DNA from: Plakobranchus ocellatus
Lineage: Eukaryota; Mollusca; Gastropoda; Plakobranchidae
Direction: 5' to 3'
DNA length: 27,709 nucleotides
Assembly: GCA_019648995.1 (NCBI GenBank)
Contig: BLXT01007695.1
Location: 164,823-192,531 of the forward strand
The translations under genes were made by a program, and so were the position numbers. The notes under the pieces were generated by a model. That model worked only from the letters and a program-made list of their open reading frames with translations, had not been told where the DNA came from and did not search any database. This document shows positions 1 through 11,546 of this stretch, piece by piece. Position 1 is the first letter of the stretch. Every line of letters begins with the position of its first letter.

Positions 1-55
<55 letters not shown>

Positions 56-67
56 ATATATATATAT
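1..67. repeat. (AT)n microsatellite
   Basis: Almost pure AT dinucleotide repeat, with a single phase slip at about 44-46, reaching the left edge of the window. Its full length is unknown. Confidence 0.97.
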
Positions 68-747
68 GGCCATTGTCATAGACCAAAAAAAGTATTATTT
101 TTGTCTTGATCTATATAGTTTAATATATTCACTTCAAGATTATATTGCAATATGTAAGTTCTGTACTCTATAACAATTTAATGTTGTATTTACTGTGCAG
201 ACCAACATAAAGTATCAGGCAAAAAGTTTTTTTTTTTATTTTTAGAAACACATTCAATTACTGTAATTTGTGTAAAGGTGCAGAGCTATCATATCACTGC
301 TGATTTCAGTATGTAATCATCAACTGAAAGTTTAAAAAAAATACACACGTTACTATTGTAACAAAATCAGAACAGAAATTTCATTGGTGTGAAAAAAAAT
401 TGATTCAAACCATTCAGAAACTCAATTTCTGTATTGCCTCAGCAATGTATTTTTTTTTTGTCTTCAGCAATTTCAAAAAAGATAGAAACTGTTTGCCCAC
501 AAACATAACTGTGACTTAATAGCATTTAACTTTGGATGAAATTGTGCAATAAAACAAAACAACAAATCATTGCAATTTGACCTGCAAAAATGCAAAAAGC
601 TTTCATCTTTTTAGCTTTTTAAATGAACATGAGTACAGCTGTTGTAAATCATTGCAGGAGAGTGTGACATTTTTATAAGGGGCGGCTAAATGTACACTTT
701 CCTGGACAATTTGTTACTATGTGTCTTACCACATTTTTTTTTTCCAG
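1..747. other. 5' flank or upstream intron, AT-rich
   Basis: No coding signal is visible. The stretch opens with a long (AT)n array and continues as AT-rich sequence with A and T runs. It ends in a poly-T tract followed by CAG at 745-747, a convincing splice acceptor, so at least one upstream non-coding exon probably lies outside the window or unrecognised within it. A TATA-like TATAA at 674-678, followed directly by GGGGCGG at 679-685, could mark a local promoter, but the poly-T/CAG acceptor just downstream argues for an intron. Confidence 0.55.
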
Positions 748-1000
748 ATCTTTTCAAGGGATCACATTTACTACAACAATGGAGCCGCCTATATCCACCC
801 AAGTAAAGACTGTGAGTGTCATCTCATCCCTACCAGCGAATGCCACAAATAGTTCAACAACCCAGTCCGTGCAGGTCAGCACAAATGCTGTCACATCTTC
901 CGCAGCAAATTATCAAATGAGACCCCAGCTGATTTCAACATTTGGTTTTCGACTGGCAAACAATGCTGTTGCAGTGCAAGTGACAAATTCTACAACTCAA
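748..1000 (+). CDS. L3MBTL: Exon 1: 5' UTR end and start codon, residues 1-74
   Basis: The acceptor is poly-T then CAG at 745-747 and the donor is CAA/GTATGG at 1001. The ATG at 779-781 has A at -3 and G at +4, a good Kozak context. The encoded start ([12 protein letters not shown]) is Ser/Thr/Asn/Val-rich with no recognisable domain. The 31 nt before the ATG have no in-frame stop, so a start in an upstream exon cannot be excluded. Intron 1 (1001-1849) is AT-rich with no recognised element. Confidence 0.7.
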
Positions 1001-4000
1001 GTATGGAAAAATATTAAGTAATAGTATAATTTTTACCAGCATTTAGAATTTGCAAGTTTGATTTATAAAGGTTTTTTTTTGCATTTAAATAGTGAGAAAA
1101 CAGTTTACCATTTAAGTTTAAAAAAACATATTTTGCACATTTTTTAGGCTTCGAGAAAGAATTTTTTGAGTATTTAAGCTGCTCTTTACAAACAGAAATT
1201 ATAAAAAGATGAAGGTAAAACATGAAAAGGATTTGCAGTAAATAATATTTCTCTAATACATTTGTTGCCATTTAGGGTAATTACTTTATAATAACTTAAG
1301 TACATGACCAAAAGAACACAAATTTGCTTGCATATATAATGTACTGTGTACATCAAAGCATTGACTCATCTAGGTATTTGCCTTGATGGCATTAAAATAA
1401 ATTTGAATCAAATTTGAGCTCAGAGGTATGATAAAAAAAAATCATCAACATAAAAAACATTTGATTACTTTCTAGTTTAGAAGATTTAATTTTGTTGGTG
1501 CTTTCCATTCTTGTTCACGTGCACATCTGCAAAAAACGAAAAAAAAAAAAAAATACCTTTAAATTCACCTAAATCTAAGTGTCCAATTTAGTCTCACCAG
1601 GCCTAAATTTGAGATAAGCAACCTAGATTCCGAGCTCATGCAACAGCTAAGGTAGCAAAGAAAGTACTCCCTCATGACCAATGAAAGTATGCACCATCAA
1701 AACTTGAAAAAAATTTAATGGACAAAGTTATGATGAGTTTTACAATGGGGAAATATTAATAGTGAAAGGGGTATAAATTTGGCAAATAATGTTGACACTC
1801 ATAGGCCTACATGTTTTGTTTTTTTTTTTTATTTTTAACAAACTTTCAGGTAGCACGAGGAGCAAGCCTTCCTTTGGCAAGTACAAGTCTTGGAGCGAAT
1901 GGTCAATTTACGCTTCACCCTGCAAGACTTCCTCATCAAGCCTTCCCTGCTGCTATAGTTGGACAGCAGCTAACTTTGCAGCGCTTGCCAGCCAAAGGTG
2001 GAGCCTTTTTTTTTTCTTTTTGTTCTTTTATTGTTTTGTAAATGTTTTGCCTTTCACATCACTTCTATCTTTCAAAACAAAGCAGCTTTAAGTGGTAAAA
2101 TTAATCATTTGTTTATAAATTCTTGCCTTATCATTTTTAGTTTTTTTTTTTTTTTTTATATTATCTCAAACAGGTAATGGAAGGTTCATTTTATTTACAG
2201 TTCCTTCAAAGTAGATCTTTCAAATATAGAATCGCTCCTACTTATTCTTATTTCTTTTTCATAAAAAAAATAAAGAGCTCTGTTACTTTTGCATAATTGA
2301 TGGGGTTTGCATTTGATTTTCACACTTTCAGTCAGTCAAAGGAGAGTAGAGAAGGTCCTAAAGATAGGAGAAGGGTGAAATTGAAGCTCAGTAGAAGAAG
2401 AAAATGCTGACAATTAAGACTTTAGATTTAGGTCTAGATCACAAAGAAGAAAGAGTGGATGATGTAGATCTAGGTTTAAAGCTTCAGTTGGACCCTTACA
2501 CTCAGTGAACATTTCCCTTTTTGTCCTCCATTTATGTTGTATATCAATGAAAACTATTTATTTCACCACAGAATGATATTTTTAAATATATTTTTATTTC
2601 CACCAATTTAGATACCGTTAAGGACTTTTGAACAAGGCCCATTAAAAAAAGAGCTCCAAATGCACTTTACACCAGGATTAAAGAGGTGTCCTTTGATGGA
2701 ATCCATGGAAATTGAATGGTTAAAATGCACAAGCCTTGGGAAAAAATGATAATTTTTTTAATATAAAATAAAGACACCCATCTGAATAAACAATTGCTTA
2801 AACAAATTTTGCACATAATTTGGAAAGAGATGCCTAGAATTATGATTGTACCAATACATTTTTTGTTTTATCTTATTCTTATCATCCAGGGCAACCAATT
2901 GCTATTCAGCGTTTGGCATCAGGAACGGTGCTGCCAATATCTTCTTCACAAGTTGTCACCCTACAACGTCCAACAAGTCCAGGCAAAATTATCCCATTGA
3001 GGCAGGTGAATTCACAGCCATTGGCAGCGGGCCAACATCGAATTGTTTCCCCTGCCTCTTCAGCACCTCAAAAGCATCTGCCATCATCACCTGCAACGAT
3101 AATTGCTGTTTCCCAGCCACATCAGATGACTGTACGCTTACCACAGCCTCATACCGCATTACAGAGAGTTGCTAATCCTTTAATAGGTTCAGTCCAAGTC
3201 TCTGTGGCCACACAGCAAAACTTTATCCAAACTTTACCTGGTGCTGGTTCTGTCCCACTTAGCTCTGTGTCAGGAGCAGGAGGAAACTTCCGAGCACAGG
3301 CCACAGTTGTAAGCTCTCAGAATCTTATGCCAGGGCATCAGATAACAATCCAACCCCGCCCTGGCAATTTTATCTCACCTGGAGCTAATGCTACTCCTGC
3401 TGACTTGACGAGTAATCTTGTCTCTAGCATTCAGCCTTTGGTTTCCACCTCTATGGTTCCTCCTGCATCTTCCTCAATCACACCGCACTCCACTCTTTCT
3501 TTAGCCAATGTCTTACGAGCAAGCATACCAGTTGTTGCACGACCACGAGCTTTGCCACCACAGGGCACACCGGGAAGACAACCGACACCTCCAGTTCGTC
3601 AAATAAATCCAGGACAGAAAATTCTTCCTGCCCCAACAGCTCAATACAGACCAGCAGCAGTATGATTGTTCCAACAATTTGTGTTTTGAAAATGTTTTTT
3701 TTTTTTTTTTATAGGGCATTAGATGATGAGATTAGACTTAAATCAGATCCAAACTTTCACCTCTTCTTTGCAAGTAAACAATAATTAAAAAAAAAAAGAA
3801 AAAAAAACTTTGAACATCAATATTTGGATTTCAATTATGGAATATTTGAATTTCAACAAATGTCCTTAAACAATTTCTCAAAGAGAAACTTTCTGTTTAA
3901 AGGACAAAGATAATTTGTTGAAACCCTTTCGTCATTACCTTATATTACTGCAGCATCAAAATTATCTGGACTCATCTTTATGCTTTGATCACTTGCATTG

Positions 4001-7000
4001 TCAAACACATTCAAATTAATTAACTTTTGCATATTTTGTCTTTTTTTTTTTTTTTTACAAAGTAGCTTTCAACATATATCTCTCTGTTAACATTGTTATG
4101 TTGGATGTATTTTTTTATGTGCAGAATTAATAGCTTCATTTCGATTTAAATTTTATTTTAGCTAAATGTAATTTTATCTAGACATTCAGTTATTTCACTG
4201 ATAACAAAAATTGAAAAAGGTCCAAGATCCAAGTTCTTTTTGACTTTGCATTTCTCCTCATGTCAATCTTTAACATTGTTTTGATTTACCAAAGTTATTT
4301 TTTCTTTCTCATTTACTATATAATAACTCTTCCATTTTTTTTCTCAATACTCTTTAATGTTTACAGCCAATTCAGATTGTACCAAATCCTGAAATCCAAA
4401 CATTGAGTACTACTATCACATCTGTGACTGTACCTCAATCATTAGTTACAAATAGCTCTATTTGTGCTACCACTACGTCAACTACCACTGTCTCCAGCAC
4501 TGTTCCAGCCCAGCAGCACATAAACCTCACCCCAGGTCTGCAATCTCAGGTAGGTTGCATTTTGAATTTAGAATGGAGACGTTACCTGGAATTTTGCTTC
4601 TACTGTTAATTTTTTTTTTTTCAATCTTCATAAATAATTTTCATACATGTAGTTTCTGAAAAGGTGGTGGGAAAAAAATGAAATGCTCTCTTTTTTTTTC
4701 AAAGGTTAGAGAAATTAAATGAAATGCATTTAGGTAAAATCATGTATTCTGCTCTGAATCATAAATGTGCCTTATGAGCCTCTTCCCCTCTCACCTTATC
4801 CCAAAAACACTGCCTTGTTTGCCCAATCAAAATAACAGCATTCTGAGCTTGAAGATGGCTGTTCTTATTTTTTGAAGCCTAATCCTGCCAAACTGTCCCA
4901 ATTTTTTATGACACTACCTTTTTTTTTTTTTTGATAATGTTACGCAACCTTATTTTGTTTTTCAGTTGACTACAAGTTTTGGAAAGTATGTTGTTAAGGA
5001 TGAGACTACATCTGTGAGTAGGAATGAATCTGTATCTACCATTCAAGCAATCTCTGATAATGTCATCAGTAAAACTGGAGGAAACGATTCGCAAATGAAA
5101 CAACCAATTCCATGCACAAGTCAAATACATGTTGTTACAATGTCAGCTGACAGTAATGCCTCAAATCAGGTTCTCATCACTGTAACAGAGGTCAGTATTC
5201 TGCTTGACATTCTTTTCACCTCAAAATATTATACAATTTAATAGTTGTTAAAAACAACAGTTATCAAATAACAATGACGCAAAATTGTTTTATTTGGGAT
5301 GGAGCTTGAAATGTTATACTGGCAATATCATATTGTTTGATCCTTGTTGACCATAATCTGTTTAAAAACATGAAAAGCAACAATAACTCCTAAATAACTA
5401 GGAAATGAGGCTATTATTAGCATAAAGCTGATGAGAGCCTTCAACTTTCTTCTCAACATTAAACACAAAATCACTAGAAAATGATTCTTCTAAACATGGA
5501 GAAAATAAATTTTGATAAATTACAGAAAAATTAATTCACTTGAAATCTGACTTAAAATGATGCATATAGATTAAATCAACCAGATCTCAATTTACTGTGT
5601 TTTTATGAATGAGATAAAAATCATGTCTAAAGTGGGTTTGTTTCTTTACTTCTTTTTTCAAAATTCAATAATTTATACTTCTTTCAGCATATGTTTCTTT
5701 GACTTTTCACACCATTATTCTTTTCAGTATTTAGCAGGACAAATTTTTTTTTCTAAGGCTAGGTCTACAATAGAAGATAGAAGAGTATCATGTGAGAATA
5801 AGAACTTAAGCAATTGTAGCATTTTCCTTCCCTGCCTTTGTATTTTGATATATGTACACTATCTTGTATCAATATATCTATAATCACTTTTATATTGATG
5901 TATCTCAAGAAGACTGTATATAAACTTAAGGAAGGAAAATATACACAAAGGTTTAAAATCATAATATTTGAGAGCAGTTTGTGTGTAAAAATATTTGTGC
6001 AATCATGTATATATGTATATCTCTCTAGATTATAGTTACATTAAATTTCTTAAAATGATTTAGAGTCCAGCAACAGTGAGGCAAGATTCACAGACAAATG
6101 TGGTCAATTCCAAATCTCAGTCACAAATGATCAGCCCTGTTTCTACATTATCTCTGACTAAGAGCAACGGAACAGTTACTGCCAGTTTAGCAACAGTACA
6201 TGTCGATGAGGAAGCTATCAAGTCAAAACTCCCAAAACCTGGCAGAATTGAAAACAATAATACAAAAACTTGTAACGATCCACAAATCATGTTGGCCTTG
6301 GGACTCGAAAATAAAGGCATGTTACTTAACACTTTTTTAATCACACAATCCTTCTTATATCCACATAATAATGAAATGATGTTTTGCATAACATATTTTA
6401 GAATGATTTAATATTAATAAGCTCTTATTTTTATGAGCCAGTTTTTAGTGCATGCATTTTGTAAATTGAAATGAACAAAGACATTAGATATGGTTTTCTT
6501 CAATGATTTTTGATTATCGATTTAATCAAGCAGTTTCTCTCAAAATTTGATGAAAAGAATTTTAAAATTTCATCACCTCCAAAAGCATTGCATACATTTT
6601 ATGTGATTTTTATGCCTCTATTATCTTCTCTGTTACCCTTGCATTTGTGAAAACAAAGTTTTGTTGATTATTTGACAAGATAAAAAAAATGTCTACATAA
6701 ATTGAATTTTTGCGAAGATCATCTACTGTGACATCCAGTTTATTATGATTGTTCACAAGTTTATTATTTTATTTCATATCGGTTTTTATTATCAATAGAT
6801 GAAAGCTTTGTTGAGTATTACATTTCATTATTATATCTTTCAGACATGAGCTCTGTTTCTGACGACAAAAGCAACAAGCCTGAGACTGGTGAGACCGGCG
6901 ATATCCTAACTGATGGCTTCATCGATTCAAACCTTTTAGAATGGGAGGATGGCGTTGGAATACTGCGCGGAACCAATATGAAGGTTTGCCCAAAATGAAT

Positions 7001-10000
7001 TGTTAAAAAGCAATGAGGACAATTATTTTATTGTACTATTTATTTTGCTCTTTTAAAGCAGGCTTTCAGGTAAAAAAAAATTGAATAATTTCTTACATTA
7101 TATAGTTTAATATAATTAACCATTGCCAGAAAAATTGGTAAGTTTGTTTGGAGGCTGTGATATTGTTTTTTTTATTTATTGGTGATTATTTTGATTGTAT
7201 CACAATTCAGTGCCTTCAATAATTTTTTTTTTTTTGTATATGATTTTTTTAAATGTGATTGTTAAACTTATCACTTTCACTTTAAGTTGAGCATAGTTGA
7301 TGTTTTATCTGATTTTGAAGACTTGTGTTCGTCTATATTAATGACTTTTTCAAGGGTAACATATAATGACTGTAGGACTCCTGTTCATATATAAATATTT
7401 TGACATTAAAAGTTTGTGTGGATGGGAATGCAATGATGCTTATATTCTGATTCTTAGTGTGATAAAATCAATGCTTTTTTTATGTATATTCTTTTATTGG
7501 CAAGTCATTTGTTTAAACATTTAACATGACACCATTGACCCATTGCAATTATAATGTACATTTGATTTATCTGTCCCCAGTTTAAAATAAATGAATTTGG
7601 AGATCTTGAGCTGATGGATGGTGGATTTGATGAAGAATCTGAAAATTCTAAGCCTGAGGCAACATCCACTGTTGAAAATAGTGATCTGAACAAGACCACG
7701 GAAAATGGTTTTCATGAAAAGGCTGATCATAGCAGTGAAGAATCTAAAATTCCAGGTTGGTTTTTTTTCTTTTAAACAAAAGATTTGTATTCTGTCTTTA
7801 AGCTTTGTTTTTTCCAGTGATTATTGCAATTATTACCAGTAATAACTGTGTGCAAATCTGATTTCTGGTTTCTGTTCTGAAAAATAATTTGCAAAATTTT
7901 TAGCATATTTAAAAAAACAAAAAAAAAATTAAATTCATTTGTAAGTATTGTTCTTTGCTCTGCAAAAGCAAATATAAAATTTTTCTGATAAAAAATTCTG
8001 CTTCAAGTTGTCAACTAACAAGGTTGTCTTTTCCCCCTGTTTTTGAACAACTGGACAATCAATCAAATTCTTAGGGATTTTGTGAACCTTGTTTCAAATA
8101 AAAAAAGGTGATTGGCGCAAATAAAATATTTATAAAAAAAATAACCCTATGCTGATAATTTTTCATTACTACCATGAAATACATATAGCATAGATTTTTT
8201 TTTTTTTTTTGATTATTCTAAGTGATATTTATGATACTGAATTTAATGTTGATCTTAATTCTCTAGCTTGATTTTTTTGTTTTCAAACCTCTCATGCAGT
8301 CACAGACCCCTCTGAACTGTCAGAACATGAAGATGACCCAGTTTGCTGCTGTGTTTACTGTGGTCGCTATGGTTACAAGAGCAACTTCAAAACTTCCGGA
8401 AAATATTGCTCACAGACTTGTGCTGACAAGTAAGTTGAATTCATTGTCACTTATTTGCAGTACTCTATTATTGTTGAACTTAAAAGAGTTGTCCTGGGTA
8501 TGCCATTAAATTGCATCTGTCAAACACTTGGTGAGTGAACGGGTAACCCCATCAATTTTAAATTGATGAGGAGTTTAGTGGAACCCAATAGGACTTAATG
8601 TAAGACCTGCAAAGGGAAGAAGATCCTTAATAGGACAACGGCCATCCATAGACCCCCACTGCTTTGTGGGTTAGTAACAAAACAAAGGCATGTGGAAAGC
8701 TTGTTCACAAACCGACAGTAGGCAAGGTGAAATCACTGCTGTAATTTCCCAAGAAAAAAATCATGATGCAACACAGAAGTAGACAGAGAATAACTTTTTT
8801 TGAGTCTTAAATCATGGGTAAGGGTAGCAACAACAACTTTATAAGGTTAATTGAGAATAAATTTCAGTGAAGGAAAATGAGTGCCAATGTCTGTTCCATT
8901 CAAGGCACCTAAAGAAGAAAAAAGTAAGGTTCTTAAAATACTGATCAGTTCTGTGCATTTTAAATGAATATTTTTAAGGGTTAAGGGTGAAATATTATAT
9001 TCCTATCAGATTTGAATCAATTCTGGTTCCATGGCTCAGAATATGCCATAAAAATCAAATTTTTTCAGATCAATCCACAAGTAAACTTTGTCTACCTAGT
9101 TTTTTTCACAGCCAGTAGTAGAAACATTCAGTTATTAATTGCTAGTCCCCTCCTTTGAAGACTACTGTGATACTGAAATTACTTCAATAAAATAAGTTTA
9201 TATGTTTGAAGTAAAAAAAGCCAATCTCTTGAGCACCAGCTCAATATATCTCTATACAATTTTCACACCAGCAAAGATTTTAGTGCAAATCAAGGATTAT
9301 AAACATGTAAGGTGCAACTTGTTACTTTGCATTCAAGATTATTTTGATACGATAATGTGACTTTAATGTGTTCATATTATTTAATTTCATTTTTAGAAAT
9401 ACTTTGCATACCTGAAACTACCAAACCAGTTAATATTTGATCCATGTCTGTTGGCATTTATGTTCTCCTTTTCATGCTATAATCATCTTTTTTCACAGAA
9501 AAAATTATCACCGAAAGCAAATGATAATGTCACGCATGATAGGCAGAAAAGGCAAAAAGAGGTCACTTATGGATGGAGTTTTCAAAGATTCCGATGGTCA
9601 AGGTATTCAATTTCTTGAGATCCATTTGGTTTGCAATTCTCGTACTTTATTTAATTTAAAGTTGGTGCCTAAATTTTATAATTTTTTCTCTTCATTAAAA
9701 GTTTGATTTATAAACATCTTTTAACTTATGTTTACCATTACTTACCATTCAAAAGTAAAAACATGAATACAATTGGACATGCTTAGTTTGAACTGAGATC
9801 CCTTGATGTCACAAATTTGTCAAACCACTCTTTTCCTGTTATAGTCTTGTTGGCACTGTTTACACCAATTTTCAGATCAAATGCCCTCTAATAATTAAAT
9901 GATACCTTGGGCTTTGATAATAAATTTAACAGTCTACCACAAAAATGGCACTTGTTTGTTACACCACCAGTATCCATTTCATCATTAGAATCTTATCATA

Positions 10001-11505
10001 TGACTGATAATGTCACGAATTGGCCATACACATTTATTCTCTCCCATTCATTCCACCCCTCCCCAAAGTCTAGTCCCAATATGCCTGTCACCACTAGATC
10101 TAGCAGCGACATTGATTATCAAATTTCAGTAATGAGTTGCCTCATAGAAAATTGAACCCTCTCTGCCTGTCCCTCTTATGACCTTACCCAGGCACTGATC
10201 CCTAGAGACCACAAGTCCAGCATGAAATATGGCTTTGGTTCATTGAGATTATGAGGTTTCAACACTATTGCCTCAGGAAAGTTGATTTGCTATTTTATCC
10301 CTCAATTTACCCCTCTCCTCCCACACCAGATGTAGCACCTAACATTGTATAGCTAGAGTCCTGCTGTCCTATACACTTTACTAACTCACTCTCTTGTTTG
10401 CATACATTCATAAGACACTGTGATGGGTATTTGTATATGAAAAAGATAACAATTTTTGGGGGGTTGTTTGACAATAAAATCATACAGTTTTGACAATATT
10501 GTATTTGTCTGATTTAAATGTCTCTAATGTTATGATAATCTTTTTTTTTTTTACATTAAAATTTTAGATACATCTTTGGAGAGAAAACCATCAGCATTTG
10601 ATTGGGACACTTATCTTGCAGAAACAGGCTCTATAGGTGCACCAAGAAGATTATTCAAAGAGGTTTGTTCTGTAGTTGTTTTTTTTTTCTTGAATCATAG
10701 TGGTTAGCTGTGAGTGTAATTCTAGCTTCTCCCTTTCATTGAAATTTCTTGTGATTTCTGATGGTGGCGTGATTGAAATTGTACATTTTGATGCTCCCAG
10801 ATCACAGTAATATGAAACTATTTTCTCTAGCATAAGTTCTTTTGGATTATAGGTATAAAAACCTACATCAAATGGTCTGGCTCTTTGATAAAAAGTAGCT
10901 CAAAGTATCAGAATTAGCAGCTGATTCTCGACATGACATTTTAAACAATTTTTCTTTTCATCCCTCAGCCTTTTCCAACATCACGCAATGGATTTCGTCT
11001 GGGGATGAGATTGGAGGGTGTGGATCCCAAACACCAGTCACTTTACTGTGTGCTTAGTGTGGCGGAGGTTCAAGGATATAGGTGTGTATATTAACCTTTC
11101 TTGCGCTATGTTGTCAGCCCATGATGGGTTGAACCAGTGTGCTGCTGCCACACCTGGGCAGTTTATAAACAGTGGGCGTGGCAGAGGAGAGTGAAAGAAA
11201 TCTCTGCAATGTTCAAAACTCTATTGATACTGTTTGTTTTTTCAAAATAAACATTCATTAAAGAATACATTTTCTTAAAGTTTGGATCCTAAGCTATCAT
11301 TCTAGCCTCTTTTTTGTTTGTTTTGCACATGCCTATAACAAAAAAGTAATTAATGCTTATAGGTGATCATTCATTTCTGTATCCTTCTACTTAATTTTCG
11401 TAATTTTTCATAAGAAAAATTCCAATTTGAAAATGATTGCAATTTCCACATAGTCATTCATGGTAAAGATATTCAAGTGAGAGAGAGAGAAAAAGATAGA
11501 TAGAT

Positions 11506-11546
<41 letters not shown>

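Noticed and set aside
674..685. TATAA followed by a GC-box-like GGGGCGG as promoter of exon 1
   Set aside because: A poly-T/CAG acceptor sits directly before exon 1, so this is more likely intron. TATAA is common by chance in AT-rich DNA.
6271..6274. GT donor at 6272 for exon 6
   Set aside because: In the right phase, but its context (CTT/GTAACG) is weak, with no G before the cut. The GC donor at 6317 has a much better consensus. Kept as an alternative only.
8550..8568. 9-bp palindrome CATCAATTT/AAATTGATG in intron 9
   Set aside because: Short, AT-rich, no TA or other target duplication and no loop gene; expected by chance at this composition.
9907..10155. Open frame in intron 10, and a 12-base word shared with exon 10 (GATAATGTCACG)
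   Set aside because: No domain, no splice signals in phase, and the shared word is too short to indicate duplication.
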